Notes: a model not told the origin generated them from the sequence alone. 64,000 nt of DNA from Methylobacterium hispanicum (GCF_022179285.1 NZ_BPQO01000014.1:62001-126000); one strand, 5' to 3'. Counted from the first letter of the stretch, positions 26,476-38,589 are shown. Made by a program: numbers and translations.

Positions 26476-29205
26476 TCAGCCCTCGGCCCGGGCCCGTTTC
26501 AGCCGGTAGAGCGCGTCGAGCGCCTCGCGCGGCGTGAGCGCGTCCGGGTCGATCGCGTCGAGCATGAGCCCCAGCGCGTCGTCCGCGGCGGGCTCGGGTT
26601 CGGGCGGCGGGGGCGGCGGCGCGAGGTTGGCGAAGAGCGGCAGGTCGTCGATGCGGGGACGACCCGGGCGCTCGCGCTCGGCCTTCTCCAGGCCCTTGAG
26701 GATCGCGCCCGCCCGGGCCACCACGGTGGCCGGGAGCCCTGCAAGGCGTGCCACCTGCAGCCCGTAGCTGCGCTCGGCCACGCCCGGCACCACCTCGTGC
26801 AGGAACACCACCTCGTCCCGGTGCTCGGCGACCTTGAGCGTGGCGTTGTCGAGCCGCGCCAGCCGCTGGCCGAGCGCCGTCAGCTCGTGGAAATGCGTGG
26901 CGAAGAGCGACCGGCAGGCGTTCGCCTCGTGCAGGTGCTCCAGGCAGGCCCAGGCGATCGAGAGCCCGTCGAAGGTCGCGGTGCCGCGCCCGATCTCGTC
27001 GAGGATGACGAGGGAGCGCCGCGTCGCCTGGTTCAGGATCGCGGCGGTCTCGACCATCTCGACCATGAAGGTCGAGTGCCCGCGGGCGAGGTCGTCGGCC
27101 GCGCCGACGCGGGAGAACAGCCGATCGACCCGGCCGATGCGCGCCTCGGCCGCCGGGACGAAGCTGCCGATCTGCGCCAGCACCGCGATCAGCGCGTTCT
27201 GGCGCAGGAAGGTCGACTTGCCGCCCATGTTCGGGCCGGTGATCAGGCGGATCCGCCCGCGCGTGTCCCCCGACAGGTCGCAATCGTTGGCGATGAAGGC
27301 CTCGCCCGACCGTCTCAGGGCCGCCTCGACCACGGGGTGGCGACCGGCCGTAACCACGAAGCTCAGCGAATCGTCCACCACCGGGCAGCGCCAGTCGAGC
27401 TCGACCGCGAGTTCCGCGTGGCCGGCCGCCACGTCGAGCCGCGCCAGCGCCTCGGCGGTCTCCGCGATGGCCTCGGCGCCCGCCAGCACGCGCGCCGCCA
27501 GATCCTCGAACACCGCGGTCTCGAGTGCCAGCGCGCGGTCGGAAGCGCCGGAGATCTTCGACTCGAGCTCTCCGAGCTCGACGCTGGTGAAGCGCATCGC
27601 GTCCACCATGGTCTGGCGATGCACGAAGTCCTGCATCAGCCCCTTGAGGCAGGCCTCGCCGACCGATTGCGGCACCTCGATGTAGTAGCCGAGCATGTTG
27701 TTGTGCTTGATCCGCAGGGTGCGGCAGCCCGTCTCCTCGGCGTAGCGCGCCTGCAGCGCGGCGATGACCTTGCGCGAATCCTGGCCGAGCGAGCGCGCCT
27801 CGTCGATCTCGGCGTGGTAGCCGGCGCGCACGAAGGTGCCGTCGCGCCGGTTGAGCGGCAGGTCGTCGGCCAGCGCGGCGCGCAGCCGCTCCACGAGGTC
27901 TGCGTCGATCCGGGCGAGCCTGCGCCCGAGCCGCGCCAGGGCGTCCGGCAGGTCGGGCTCCGCCGCGAGCCGCGCGCCGAGCGCGGCGGCCACATCGAGC
28001 CCGTCGCGGATCGCCGCGAGGTCGCGGGGCCCGGCCCGGCCGAGGCCGGTGCGCGAGAGCGCGCGGGCGATGTCGGGCGCGCGGGCGAGCGTGTCGCGCA
28101 GGGTCCCGCGCAGGGCCGGCTCCTCGACGAGGCGCGCGACCGCCTCCTGCCGGCGCGCGATGGCGGCGAGATCGGTGAGCGGGCCGGCCAGATGCTCGGC
28201 GAGCAGCCGCGCCCCGTTCGCCGTGACGGTGCGGTCGATGGCGTCGAGCAGGCTGCCCTGGCGCTCGCCGGAGAGCGTGCGGGTGAGTTCGAGGTTGGCG
28301 CGTGTCGCCGCGTCGATGCTGAGCGTCGCCCCGCCGGCCTCGCGGGTCGGGACCTGCAGGGGCGGTCGGGCGGCGAGCTGGGTGCGGGCGATGTAGAGGA
28401 GCGCCGCGCCCGCCGCCGCGATCTCGGCGCGGCTGAACTGGCCGAAGCCCTCCAGCGTCGAGACGCCGTACTGCTCGCGGATGCGCCGCTCGGCCGCCGC
28501 CGGCTCCAGCTCGCCCTGCGGCAGCGGCACGACGGCCGCGCGGGTCTCCTGCCAGAGGCGGCCCAGCGCCGGGTCTGCATGGAGCGCTTCCGAGAGCACG
28601 ATCTCCCTGGGGTCGTGCCGGCTGATCGCGCCGGAGAGTTCCTGGCCCGCGACCTCGCTCAGCGAGAAGCGCCCCGTGGAGATGTCCACCGCCGCGAGCC
28701 CGTAGGCGTGGGCGGTCTCCGAGAGCTTGCGCCGGCCGATCGCGAGGAGGAGGTTCGCCCGCGCGGGGTCGAGCAGTCGGTCCTCCGTGATGGTGCCGGG
28801 GGTGACGAGCCGCACCACCTCGCGCCGCACCACCGATTTCGGCCCCCGGCGCTTGGCCTCGGCCGGATCCTCGGTCTGCTCGCAGACGGCGACGCGGTGG
28901 CCCAGCGCGATCAGGCGGCTCAGGTAGTCGTCGGCCCGCTCCACCGGCACGCCGCACATCGGGATGTCGGCGCCGCCGTGCTTGCCCCGCTTCGTCAGCA
29001 CGATGCCGAGCGCCCGCGAGGCGGTCTCCGCGTCGGCGAAGAACAGCTCGTAGAAATCGCCCATCCGGTAGAACAGCAGGCAGTCGGGGTTGGCCGCCTT
29101 GATCTCGATGTACTGCGCCATCATCGGCGTGGCGCCCGGGGTCTCCGGGGCGGGCGCGGCCTCGGGCGGGCTGGCGATCTGTCGGGCGGCGGTGCTGCGG
29201 GCCAT
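26476..29205 (-). CDS. mutS: DNA mismatch repair protein MutS
   Basis: 909 residues. The N-terminal mismatch-reading motif is FYE with Phe51 and Glu53 (MGDFYELF). The clamp and lever domains occupy the middle. The C-terminal ATPase has Walker [15 protein letters not shown], Walker [16 protein letters not shown] and the [11 protein letters not shown] signature, then a helix-turn-helix dimer region. The last 60 residues hold a Pro-rich linker (PPPPPEPEP) and a short tail. It recognises base mismatches and small loops. No mutL is next to it. The first 25 residues are low-complexity, so the start could be slightly downstream. Confidence 0.97.
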   Translation of the reverse strand: MARSTAARQIASPPEAAPAPETPGATPMMAQYIEIKAANPDCLLFYRMGDFYELFFADAETASRALGIVLTKRGKHGGADIPMCGVPVERADDYLSRLIALGHRVAVCEQTEDPAEAKRRGPKSVVRREVVRLVTPGTITEDRLLDPARANLLLAIGRRKLSETAHAYGLAAVDISTGRFSLSEVAGQELSGAISRHDPREIVLSEALHADPALGRLWQETRAAVVPLPQGELEPAAAERRIREQYGVSTLEGFGQFSRAEIAAAGAALLYIARTQLAARPPLQVPTREAGGATLSIDAATRANLELTRTLSGERQGSLLDAIDRTVTANGARLLAEHLAGPLTDLAAIARRQEAVARLVEEPALRGTLRDTLARAPDIARALSRTGLGRAGPRDLAAIRDGLDVAAALGARLAAEPDLPDALARLGRRLARIDADLVERLRAALADDLPLNRRDGTFVRAGYHAEIDEARSLGQDSRKVIAALQARYAEETGCRTLRIKHNNMLGYYIEVPQSVGEACLKGLMQDFVHRQTMVDAMRFTSVELGELESKISGASDRALALETAVFEDLAARVLAGAEAIAETAEALARLDVAAGHAELAVELDWRCPVVDDSLSFVVTAGRHPVVEAALRRSGEAFIANDCDLSGDTRGRIRLITGPNMGGKSTFLRQNALIAVLAQIGSFVPAAEARIGRVDRLFSRVGAADDLARGHSTFMVEMVETAAILNQATRRSLVILDEIGRGTATFDGLSIAWACLEHLHEANACRSLFATHFHELTALGQRLARLDNATLKVAEHRDEVVFLHEVVPGVAERSYGLQVARLAGLPATVVARAGAILKGLEKAERERPGRPRIDDLPLFANLAPPPPPPEPEPAADDALGLMLDAIDPDALTPREALDALYRLKRARAEG

Positions 29206-29287
29206 GCCCCGTTCTACCAGAGCCCGGCCGGCGAATCAGGCGCGGCACGTCGCATCGCTGGGGAGAAGCGCGGCCGCCGAACGGAAA

Positions 29288-29313
29288 GGGGCCGCCGCTC
29301 GCGCGGCAGCCCC
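29288..29313 (-). terminator. hairpin downstream of the small secreted gene
   Basis: Stem ggggccgccgc/gcggcagcccc with one mismatch and loop tcgc, 27 bp beyond the stop codon of the minus-strand secreted protein gene and followed by cctttcc on that strand. A likely intrinsic terminator. Confidence 0.65.
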
Positions 29314-29339
29314 CTGGCCTCTCGTATGAGCCGGGCGGC

Positions 29340-29621
29340 TCAGTAGCGCGGGCCGCCCGTGGTGTTGCCGAGCTGCTGCTTGTAGCCGGGCTGCTGCGGG
29401 TTGCGGGCGTTCGGGTTGCCGTAGCGCATGGTGTTCATGCGGCGCATGCGGCGCTCGGCCCGGGTGGAGTGGTAACGGCGGTGGTGGCGGTAGGCGACCG
29501 TCTCGACGCCGTCGGTGGCGGTGACGCCGGCCGGCACCGAGAGCGGAGCCGCCGAGGCGGGCAGCGAGGCGAGGCCGCCGAGCAGCAGGCCGGTCGCCAG
29601 GGTGAGGGCAATGCGCGTCAT
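29340..29621 (-). CDS. small secreted Arg/His/Asn-rich protein
   Basis: 93 residues. Signal peptide 1-24 (MTRIALTLATGLLLGGLASLPASA). The mature part is basic: YRHHRRYHSTRAERRMRRMNTMRYG, then PNARNPQQPGYKQQLGNTTGGPRY, rich in Asn, Gln and Gly. No domain is recognised. Small secreted proteins of this composition are frequent in Methylobacterium-like genomes (from memory). I use the ATG at the signal peptide; another start four codons upstream is possible. Divergent from hrpB, with an AT-rich 12-bp palindrome in the shared upstream region. Confidence 0.6.
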   Translation of the reverse strand: MTRIALTLATGLLLGGLASLPASAAPLSVPAGVTATDGVETVAYRHHRRYHSTRAERRMRRMNTMRYGNPNARNPQQPGYKQQLGNTTGGPRY

Positions 29622-29697
29622 GTAAGTCTCCACGTCGCGCAGGCTGCGCGCGTCGAGCCGATAAGTTGTTCCATCCTATGCGGTTCCGACGGATACG

Positions 29698-29709
29698 GAG
29701 AAATTTCTC
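29698..29709. promoter_or_regulatory. 12-bp palindrome in the divergent region before hrpB
   Basis: gagaaatttctc is perfectly self-complementary and AT-rich in a GC-rich setting, about 75 bp upstream of the small secreted gene. It is flanked by a wider 8-bp inverted pair (ccgacgga near 29686 and tccgtcgg near 29726). It could be an operator; no regulator can be named. Confidence 0.3.
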
Positions 29710-29873
29710 GCTGCCTCGCGACATTCCGTCGGGACGATTATCGAAGTCTGAACGTGCACGCGCCCCGCTCGCCGCCTGACTGCGCCATCATAGGATCGGG
29801 GTCGTGCGATGGGATTGTCCGTCCGGGGCCCGCCCGGATTGCCTTGTCGCGCCCGCCGCGCCATCACCGCGCG

Positions 29874-32333
29874 ATGCAAGCCGCCGCCGCGCAAGCCCTG
29901 CCGATCGACGCCGTCCTGCCGCGCCTGCGCGCGACGCTCGCGGCGGGCGTAGGCGCGGTCCTCGTCGCCCCGCCCGGGGCCGGCAAGACCACGCGGGTGC
30001 CGCTCGACCTCCTCGGCGCGCCCTGGCTCGGCGACAGGCGCATCGTCCTGCTCGAGCCGCGCCGCCTCGCCGCCCGGGCGGCGGCCGAGCGCATGGCCGC
30101 GACGCTGGGCGAGCGCGTCGGCGAGACGGTGGGCCTGCGCGTGCGCCTCGGCTCGAAGATCTCCGGCCGCACCCGGATCGAGGTGGTCACCGAGGGCGTG
30201 TTCACCCGGATGATCCTCGACGACCCGGAACTCGGCCGGGTCGGCGCGGTGCTGTTCGACGAGTTCCACGAGCGCTCTCTCGACGCGGATCTCGGCCTCG
30301 CGCTCGCCCTCGACGCGCAGGGTGGGTTGCGCGAGGACCTTCGGATCCTAGTGATGTCGGCGACCCTCGACGGGGCGCGGGTCGCGGCGCTGCTGGGCGA
30401 TGCGCCCGTGATCGCGTCGGAGGGCCGCGCCTTCCCGGTCGAGACCCGCTACGTCGAGCGCGATCCGAGCCGGCGCGTCGAGGCGGCGACGACCGACCTG
30501 ATCCTCCGGGCGCTGCGCGCCGATCCGGGCTCCGTCCTCGCGTTCCTGCCCGGGCAGGCGGAGATCCGCCGGGTGGCGGAGGCTCTGGAGGGACGCGTCG
30601 GGCCGGACGTGGACGTGGCCCCGCTCTACGGCGCGCTGACGCCGGCCGAGCAGGACCGCGCCGTATCGCCGGCCCGGCCCGGCCGCCGCAAGGTGGTGCT
30701 GGCGACCTCCATCGCCGAGACCTCGCTGACCATCGAGGGCGTGCGCATCGTCGTCGATTCCGGGCTCGCCCGGGTGCCGCACTACGAGCCGGGCCTGGGG
30801 CTCACGCGCCTCGTGACGGCGCGCGCCTCGCGCGCCTCCGTCGATCAGCGCCGCGGCCGCGCCGGCCGCACGGAGCCGGGCGTGTGCTGGCGGCTCTGGT
30901 CGGAGGCCGCCACCGGCGCGCTCGAACCGTTCGGGCGCCCCGAGATCCTGGCCGCCGACCTTGCCGGCCTCGTGCTCGATTGCGCCGCCTGGGGCGTGGC
31001 CGACCCGACCGCCCTCGCCTTCCTCGACACGCCGCCCGCGGCAGCGCTCCGCGAGGCGCGCGTCATGCTCGCCGACCTCGGCGCCCTCGACGCCGACGGG
31101 CGCCTCACCGAGGCCGGCCGGCGCTTGCGCGCCCTGCCCCTGCCGCCGCGCCTCGCCCGCATGCTGGTCAGCGCCGGAGCGTTCGGGCAGGCCCGCGCCG
31201 CCGCCGATCTCGCCGCCGTGCTGGTCGAGCGGGGACTCGGCGGCGATGCGGTCGACCTCGCCGAGCGCCTCGACCGCTTCCGCCGCGACCGCGGCCCGCG
31301 CGCCGCCGACATGCGCCGCCTGAGCGCCGGCTGGGCGACGCTCGCGGGCGGGCAGGCCTCCGATGAGGCCGCCGATCCGGGCGCTCTCCTGGCCCTCGCC
31401 TACCCGGACCGCGTCGCCAGGGCGCGCGGGCGCGACGGCGAGTTCGTGATGGCCAACGGCCGCGCCGGGCGCCTCGATCCGGCCGCCGCGCTCGCCCGCG
31501 AGCCCTTCGTGGTGGTCGCCGACCTCGCGGGGGCTGCCGGCAACGCCCGCATCCTCGCGGCCGCCGCCATCGCCCCGGAGGCGATCGAGACGGGTTTCGC
31601 CGACCGCATCGAATCCGTCACGCAGGTGAGCTTCGATCCCCAGGCCCGCGCGCTGCGGGCCCGCGCCCTGCGCCGCCTCGGCGCCGTGACGCTCGGCGAG
31701 CGCACCCTGCCGGTGCCGGCCGACCTCGACGCCGCAGCGATCCTCGCCCGCGGCATCGCCGGGCTCGGCCTCGACCGCCTGCCCTGGACCCCGGCCCTCC
31801 GGCAATGGCTCGCCCGCGCCCGCTTCCTGCGCGCGGCCGAGGGCGAGCCCTGGCCCGACCTCTCCGACGCGGTGCTCGCCGAGACCGTGGCGGACTGGCT
31901 CGCCCCCGAGATCGTCGGCCGGAGCGGGCTCGACGCGATCACGGCGGACGACCTCGCCCGCGCGCTCCACGGCCTGCTCGACTGGGCGCTGCGCGCCCGC
32001 ATGGAGACGGCGGCGCCGACCCATGTCGCGGTGCCGACCGGCTCGCGCATCCCGGTCGATTACGAATCCGAGGGCGGTCCCGTCCTCGCCGTGCGGGTGC
32101 AGGAGCTGTTCGGGCTCGACCGGCACCCGACGGCCGGCGGCCGGCCGCTCGTCCTCCACCTGCTCTCGCCGGCCCAGCGCCCGATCCAGATCACCCGCGA
32201 CCTGCCGGGCTTCTGGCGCGGCTCCTGGGGCGCGGTCAGGACCGAGATGCGCGGGCGCTACCCGCGCCATCCCTGGCCCGAGGATCCTCGCACCGAGGCG
32301 CCGACCCGGCGCGCCAAGCCCCGCGGGACGTGA
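29874..32333 (+). CDS. hrpB: ATP-dependent RNA helicase HrpB (DEAH-box)
   Basis: 819 residues, the expected length. Motif I APPGAGKTT (residues 32-40), Ia LEPRRLAARAAAERMA, motif II DEFH in FDEFHERSLDADLGLAL, motif III MSATLDG, motif VI QRRGRAGRTEPG, followed by the HA2 and HrpB-specific C-terminal domains ending PRHPWPEDP. Bacterial HrpB proteins are DEAH RNA helicases of poorly defined substrate, linked to mRNA processing or decay in some species. The reading frame is open 405 bp further upstream, but the ATG giving MQAAAAQALPIDAVLP is the family start. Confidence 0.93.
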   Translation: MQAAAAQALPIDAVLPRLRATLAAGVGAVLVAPPGAGKTTRVPLDLLGAPWLGDRRIVLLEPRRLAARAAAERMAATLGERVGETVGLRVRLGSKISGRTRIEVVTEGVFTRMILDDPELGRVGAVLFDEFHERSLDADLGLALALDAQGGLREDLRILVMSATLDGARVAALLGDAPVIASEGRAFPVETRYVERDPSRRVEAATTDLILRALRADPGSVLAFLPGQAEIRRVAEALEGRVGPDVDVAPLYGALTPAEQDRAVSPARPGRRKVVLATSIAETSLTIEGVRIVVDSGLARVPHYEPGLGLTRLVTARASRASVDQRRGRAGRTEPGVCWRLWSEAATGALEPFGRPEILAADLAGLVLDCAAWGVADPTALAFLDTPPAAALREARVMLADLGALDADGRLTEAGRRLRALPLPPRLARMLVSAGAFGQARAAADLAAVLVERGLGGDAVDLAERLDRFRRDRGPRAADMRRLSAGWATLAGGQASDEAADPGALLALAYPDRVARARGRDGEFVMANGRAGRLDPAAALAREPFVVVADLAGAAGNARILAAAAIAPEAIETGFADRIESVTQVSFDPQARALRARALRRLGAVTLGERTLPVPADLDAAAILARGIAGLGLDRLPWTPALRQWLARARFLRAAEGEPWPDLSDAVLAETVADWLAPEIVGRSGLDAITADDLARALHGLLDWALRARMETAAPTHVAVPTGSRIPVDYESEGGPVLAVRVQELFGLDRHPTAGGRPLVLHLLSPAQRPIQITRDLPGFWRGSWGAVRTEMRGRYPRHPWPEDPRTEAPTRRAKPRGT

Positions 32334-32377
32334 GGATCTGCGGGACACGGCGCCGAGCTTGCACCTAGGAGGATCGC

Positions 32378-32809
32378 ATGAATGAGACCGCACCCGAACC
32401 CGACGCCCCGCCCGGCTGGGAGCCGATCCGCGATTCCGGCTTCATCGCCCATGTCGGCCCGGTCTATCGCCGGGCGGACGGGGCCTACGCCTTCCGGGCG
32501 GACGAGCGGCACGCCAACCTGATCCGGGTGGTGCACGGCGGCATGCTGATGAGCTTCGCCGACCGGGCGCTCGGCGAGACCGCGATGGCGGCGGCGGAGG
32601 GCGCGAACTGCGTCACCGTGCAGATGGAGATGCAGTTCATCGACGCGGCCCGGCTCGGCGACTGGATCGAGACCGGTCCGGACGTGCTCAAGCGCACCGG
32701 CTCCCTCGTCTTCCTGCGCACGGATCTGCTGGTCGGGGACCGGCGGGTCGCCTACGCCTCGGGCGTCTGGAAGATCCTGCGCCGCCGACCCGATGCCGCG
32801 GGCGCCTGA
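32378..32809 (+). CDS. PaaI-type hotdog thioesterase
   Basis: 143 residues. Single hotdog domain with the conserved HGGMLMSFADRALGETA helix start and VTVQMEMQFIDAARLGDWIE strand; the GD/GE pattern is that of the 4HBT/PaaI group of acyl-CoA thioesterases. The substrate is unknown. AGGAGG lies 7 bases before the ATG, the strongest ribosome site here. It heads a compact plus-strand run: thioesterase, DUF1285, NUDIX, DUF6111 and cca, with the last four overlapping or nearly so. Confidence 0.85.
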   Translation: MNETAPEPDAPPGWEPIRDSGFIAHVGPVYRRADGAYAFRADERHANLIRVVHGGMLMSFADRALGETAMAAAEGANCVTVQMEMQFIDAARLGDWIETGPDVLKRTGSLVFLRTDLLVGDRRVAYASGVWKILRRRPDAAGA

Positions 32810-32827
32810 GCGCGCTATCTCGGGTCC

Positions 32828-33418
32828 ATGTCCGCTTCCACCGACGCCCCCCAGGACCCGACGCTCGCCCGGCTCGGCGCCGCCCTGTCGGGCCTGCCCG
32901 CGCGCGGTCCCGCGCCGGTCCATCTCTGGAACCCGCCCTATTGCGGTTCTATCGACATCCGCATCGCGGCCGACGGCACGTGGTTCCACAACGGCAGCCC
33001 GATCCGCCGCGAGAAGATGGTGCGCCTGTTCGCCTCGATCCTGCGGGCGGAGCCCGACGGCGCGATCCGGCTCGTCACGCCGGTCGAGAGCGTGGGTATC
33101 ACGGTAGACGACGCGCCCTTCCGTGCCGTCGAGATGGCGGTGGACGGGGCGGGCGCGGCGCGCCGCATCAGCTTCCGCACCAACGTCGACGACCTCGTGG
33201 CGGTCGGTCCCGACCACCCGCTGCGCTTCGAGCAGGCGGAGGACGGCGCGCTCAAGCCCTACCTCCTGGTCCGCGGCGGCCTCTGGGCCCTGGTGAGCCG
33301 GGCGCTGACCTACGACCTCGTGGCGCTGGCCGAGGAGCGCGTGCTCGACGGCCGCCCCTGGCTCGGCCTTCAGGCCGGGGGCGCCTTCCACCGCATCGCA
33401 CCGGCCGAGGCGGCGTGA
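32828..33418 (+). CDS. DUF1285-domain protein
   Basis: 196 residues, no signal peptide. The family pattern is visible in HLWNPPYCGSIDIRIAADGTWFHNGSPIRREKMV near residue 35, and DLVAVGPDHPLRFE further on. DUF1285 folds as two similar beta domains; the biochemical role is not established. In alphaproteobacteria the gene commonly precedes a CoA-pyrophosphatase-like NUDIX gene and cca, exactly as here, which hints at a role near RNA or nucleotide housekeeping. Its stop overlaps the next start (GTGA). Confidence 0.85.
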   Translation: MSASTDAPQDPTLARLGAALSGLPARGPAPVHLWNPPYCGSIDIRIAADGTWFHNGSPIRREKMVRLFASILRAEPDGAIRLVTPVESVGITVDDAPFRAVEMAVDGAGAARRISFRTNVDDLVAVGPDHPLRFEQAEDGALKPYLLVRGGLWALVSRALTYDLVALAEERVLDGRPWLGLQAGGAFHRIAPAEAA

Positions 33419-34047
33419 GCCTCGATCTCGCGGGCTTCCTCGCCCTCTGTCGCGAGCGCCTGTCGCCATGGCCGCCGGGCCCCGACGACCCGACCTCGAA
33501 CCCGCGCGGCGACCACAGCCTCGACCCCGACGGCAGCGCCGTGATCCCGCCGCCGCCCCACCGCCGCGCCGCCGTGCTGGTGCCTGTGGTGGCGCGCACC
33601 GAGGGCCTCTTCCTCATCCTCACCCAGCGCGCCGCCCACCTGCGCGACCATTCTGGCCAGGTCGCCCTGCCGGGTGGCAAGATCGACCCGGAGGAGACGG
33701 CCCGCGAGGCGGCGCTGCGGGAGGCCTGGGAGGAGATCGGCCTCGTCGCCGACCTCGTGCGCCCGCTCGGCTATCTCGACCCCTACCTCTCGGGGACCGG
33801 CTTCCTCGTCACCCCGGTGATCGGACTGGTCGCACCGGAGGCGGTCCTGCGGCCCAACCCCTCCGAGGTCGCCGACGTCTTCGAGGTGCCCCTCGGCTTC
33901 CTGATGGATGCCGGCCGCTACCAGCTCCGCTCCCGCGAATGGCAGGGCCGCACCCGCACCTTCTACGCCCTCCCCTTCGGCGAGCGCCTGATCTGGGGCG
34001 TGACCGCCGGCATCCTGCACAACTTGCGCGAACGGCTCGCGCGGTAG
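33415..34047 (+). CDS. NUDIX hydrolase, CoA pyrophosphatase-like
   Basis: 210 residues, GTG start overlapping the DUF1285 stop codon. The NUDIX box is complete: G-x5-E-x7-RE-A-x-EE-x-G-L within GGKIDPEETAREAALREAWEEIGL. The LTQRAAHLRDHSGQVALPGGK sequence just before it corresponds to the UPF0035/CoA-pyrophosphatase signature, so hydrolysis of CoA to 4'-phosphopantetheine and ADP is the likely reaction. Cytoplasmic, Mg2+- or Mn2+-dependent. Confidence 0.9.
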   Translation: MSLDLAGFLALCRERLSPWPPGPDDPTSNPRGDHSLDPDGSAVIPPPPHRRAAVLVPVVARTEGLFLILTQRAAHLRDHSGQVALPGGKIDPEETAREAALREAWEEIGLVADLVRPLGYLDPYLSGTGFLVTPVIGLVAPEAVLRPNPSEVADVFEVPLGFLMDAGRYQLRSREWQGRTRTFYALPFGERLIWGVTAGILHNLRERLAR

Positions 34048-34079
34048 CAGAGTCCCGATCCCCCGCCGCCCCGGAACCC

Positions 34080-34337
34080 ATGCTGCGCCGCCTCCTCGAA
34101 GAATTCGGGATCTTCCTGATCCCCTTCGCGCTCTTCTGCGTCTACCTGCTGGCGCGGGGCCGAAACCCGCTGCGCCGGGCGCACTGGGACGGCCAGAGCT
34201 TGCGGCTGGCGCTGGCCGGCCTCGCGCTGGTGATCGCCTCGCTCGTCCTCACGGGCCTGTTCTCGGCGCGCAGCACCGGCGGCTACGTGCCCTCCCACAT
34301 GGAGAACGGGCGGCTCGTGCCGGGGCAGTTCCGCTGA
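34080..34337 (+). CDS. DUF6111-type small membrane protein
   Basis: 85 residues with two predicted membrane helices (FGIFLIPFALFCVYLLARG and LALAGLALVIASLVLTGLF). The C-terminus YVPSHMENGRLVPGQFR is the conserved part of this small alphaproteobacterial family. Function unknown; it is regularly found between NUDIX and cca genes. Its stop codon and the cca start share one base (TGATG), so the two are coupled. Confidence 0.8.
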   Translation: MLRRLLEEFGIFLIPFALFCVYLLARGRNPLRRAHWDGQSLRLALAGLALVIASLVLTGLFSARSTGGYVPSHMENGRLVPGQFR

Positions 34338-35563
34338 TGCAGGATCTCGACCGAGCGGGTCTCGCGCGCCTGCGCGAGCGACCGAGCGTGCGCCGCGCCC
34401 TCGCGGCGCTGGACGGGCCGGGGGCCGAGACGCGCGTCGTCGGAGGCTGCGTGCGCGACGCGCTCCTCGGACGCGCTGCCGCCGACATCGACCTCGCCAC
34501 CACGCTCCTGCCCGAGACCGTGATGGCGCGTGCCCGCGCCGCCGGCCTCAAGGCGGTGCCGACGGGCATCGAGCACGGCACCGTTACGCTGGTCGCGGCG
34601 GGCGAGCCGATCGAGGTGACGACCCTGCGCGAGGACGTCGAGACCGACGGGCGCCGCGCGGTGGTGCGCTTCGGGGGCGATTTCGCGCAGGACGCGGCGC
34701 GGCGCGACTTCACCGTCAACGCCCTCTCCCTCGACGCGGCGGGGCACCTGCACGACACCACGGGCGGCGTCGCCGATCTCCAGGCGGGGCGGGTGCGCTT
34801 CATCGGCGACCCGGCGACCCGCATCCGCGAGGACGCGCTTCGCATCCTGCGCTTCTTCCGCTTCCACGCGCGCTTCGGGCACGGCGCCCCGGACGCGCCC
34901 GCGCTCGCCGCCTGCATTGCCGCCCGGGACAGCCTCGACCGGCTCTCGCGCGAGCGCGTGCGGGCCGAGTTCCTCAAGCTGCTGGCCGCGCCGGGCGCGC
35001 CCCCGATGGTCGCGACCCTGAGCGACACCGGCCTCCTCGCCCGCATCCTCGGCGGCGTGGGCGAGCAGGGCCGTCTCGCTCGGGCCCTTGCGGCGGGGAG
35101 GCCCGCCCCCCTCGCGGCCCTGGCCGTGCTGACCCGCGAGGATGCGGAGCGCCTGCGCGAGCGGCTGCGCCTGTCGAGGGCCGAGCATCTCGAACTCGAG
35201 CGCTACGCCGACGCGCTGGCCGCGGCCCGCGACCGCCCAGCCCTCGCGGAGCCCGAGATCCGGGCGCTCGTCGCCGAGCACGGGCTGGAGGCGGCCTCGG
35301 GCGCGCTCGCGGTTCTGGCGGGCGAGCCGCGGCCCGCCCTACCCCCCGACCTCGACCGGATCCTCGGGGCGCTACGCGCCGGACCGCCGCTCGTCCTACC
35401 GGTCGCCGGGGCCGATCTGGTGGCGCGGGGCCTCGCCCCGGGCCGCGGCATCGGCCGGGCGCTCGCCCGCGCCCGCGCCCGCTGGCTCGCGCTGGGCTGC
35501 CCGCTCGATCCAGGGGCGCGCGACGCGCTGATCGCCCACGCCCTCGAGGATGCGGTCGGCTAG
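34337..35563 (+). CDS. cca: CCA tRNA nucleotidyltransferase (class II)
   Basis: 408 residues. The polymerase head has GGCVRD (36-41) and the metal-binding DID (Asp50, Asp52), then RRDFTVNALSLD and the RIREDALRILRFFRFHARFG segment of the poly(A) polymerase family. It adds or repairs the 3'-terminal CCA of tRNAs. The C-terminal region is Ala/Arg-rich and less conserved. No HD domain is seen. Last gene of the operon, followed by a very strong hairpin. Confidence 0.93.
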   Translation: MQDLDRAGLARLRERPSVRRALAALDGPGAETRVVGGCVRDALLGRAAADIDLATTLLPETVMARARAAGLKAVPTGIEHGTVTLVAAGEPIEVTTLREDVETDGRRAVVRFGGDFAQDAARRDFTVNALSLDAAGHLHDTTGGVADLQAGRVRFIGDPATRIREDALRILRFFRFHARFGHGAPDAPALAACIAARDSLDRLSRERVRAEFLKLLAAPGAPPMVATLSDTGLLARILGGVGEQGRLARALAAGRPAPLAALAVLTREDAERLRERLRLSRAEHLELERYADALAAARDRPALAEPEIRALVAEHGLEAASGALAVLAGEPRPALPPDLDRILGALRAGPPLVLPVAGADLVARGLAPGRGIGRALARARARWLALGCPLDPGARDALIAHALEDAVG

Positions 35564-35576
35564 CGGCAACGAGAAA

Positions 35577-35614
35577 GGCCCGCCGCGACGCCCGGGTGGG
35601 CGTCGCGGCGGGCC
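35577..35614. terminator. bidirectional terminator between cca and atpC
   Basis: Perfect 17-bp stem (ggcccgccgcgacgccc and its complement) with loop gggt, between convergent genes. On the minus strand it is followed by tttctcgtt, making it the likely intrinsic terminator of the ATP synthase operon. On the plus strand it ends the cca operon. Confidence 0.9.
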
Positions 35615-35646
35615 TGCGATCGGAGGCCGCCGTTCGGGGGGACGGA

Positions 35647-36048
35647 TCAGAGCCGCAGCAGGGTCTTGGTCTCCTGCAGCTGCACGATCTGCGCGTTCAG
35701 CTCCTGGCGCTTCTGCTGGTCCTCGGTCGCGTCGTGGGCGAGCTGGGCCGCCTCGATGTCGCGGTCGATCGATTCCGGCGTCAGCTCCTCGATCGGCGCG
35801 GCGCGCTCGGCGAGCACCGTGACGCTGGTCGGGCCGACATCGGCGAAGCCGCCGCGCACGTAGATGCGCTTGCCGCTGCCCTGGGACTCGGTGACCACGA
35901 TGACGCCGACCCGCAGGGTGGTCAGCACCGGGGCGTGCCCGGGCAGGACGGTCATCTCGCCCTCCGAGCCGGGCAGCTGCACCGACTCGACCTCGCCGGA
36001 ATACAGCGACCGCTCGGGGCCGACGAAATCGAAGTGGAAGGTGGCCAT
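35647..36048 (-). CDS. atpC: F1 ATP synthase epsilon subunit
   Basis: 133 residues. N-terminal beta-sandwich (FHFDFVGPERSLYSGEVESVQLPGSEGEMTVLPGHAP is the conserved start) and a shorter helical C-terminus ending LQETKTLLRL. It couples the F1 head to the c-ring and can inhibit hydrolysis. Last gene of the atpHAGDC operon; separated from atpD by 100 bp holding two hairpins. Confidence 0.95.
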   Translation of the reverse strand: MATFHFDFVGPERSLYSGEVESVQLPGSEGEMTVLPGHAPVLTTLRVGVIVVTESQGSGKRIYVRGGFADVGPTSVTVLAERAAPIEELTPESIDRDIEAAQLAHDATEDQQKRQELNAQIVQLQETKTLLRL

Positions 36049-36082
36049 CGCCTGAACTGTTCCCGGATCCGAGAGGCTTGCC

Positions 36083-36100
36083 CGGCCCGCGCGCGGGCCG
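36083..36100 (-). other. 18-bp perfect palindrome in the atpD-atpC gap
   Basis: cggcccgcg/cgcgggccg with no loop bases, in the leader of atpC. Together with the hairpin just downstream of atpD it could slow ribosomes or ribonucleases and set the epsilon level relative to beta. Confidence 0.5.
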
Positions 36101-36113
36101 GAGCCGATAGAGC

Positions 36114-36139
36114 GCCCCTCCCCGGAGAGCGGGAGGGGC
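36114..36139 (-). other. hairpin just after atpD (REP-type)
   Basis: Arms gcccctccc/gggaggggc, 9 bp, separated by 8 bases. It starts 10 bp after the atpD stop codon on the minus strand. There is no T-run, and the cctccc/gggagg composition matches the dispersed palindromes of the window. Confidence 0.55.
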
Positions 36140-36148
36140 AGGACGGCC

Positions 36149-38558
<2,410 letters not shown>

Positions 38559-38589
38559 CGAAGCGGTCCGGTGGTCTCAAGGGCCAGAG

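Noticed and set aside
26035..29346. Plus-strand frame of 1103 codons opposite mutS
   Set aside because: It is the antisense shadow of mutS; composition is Arg/Gly/Ala-rich with no domain, and the MutS motifs on the minus strand are unambiguous.
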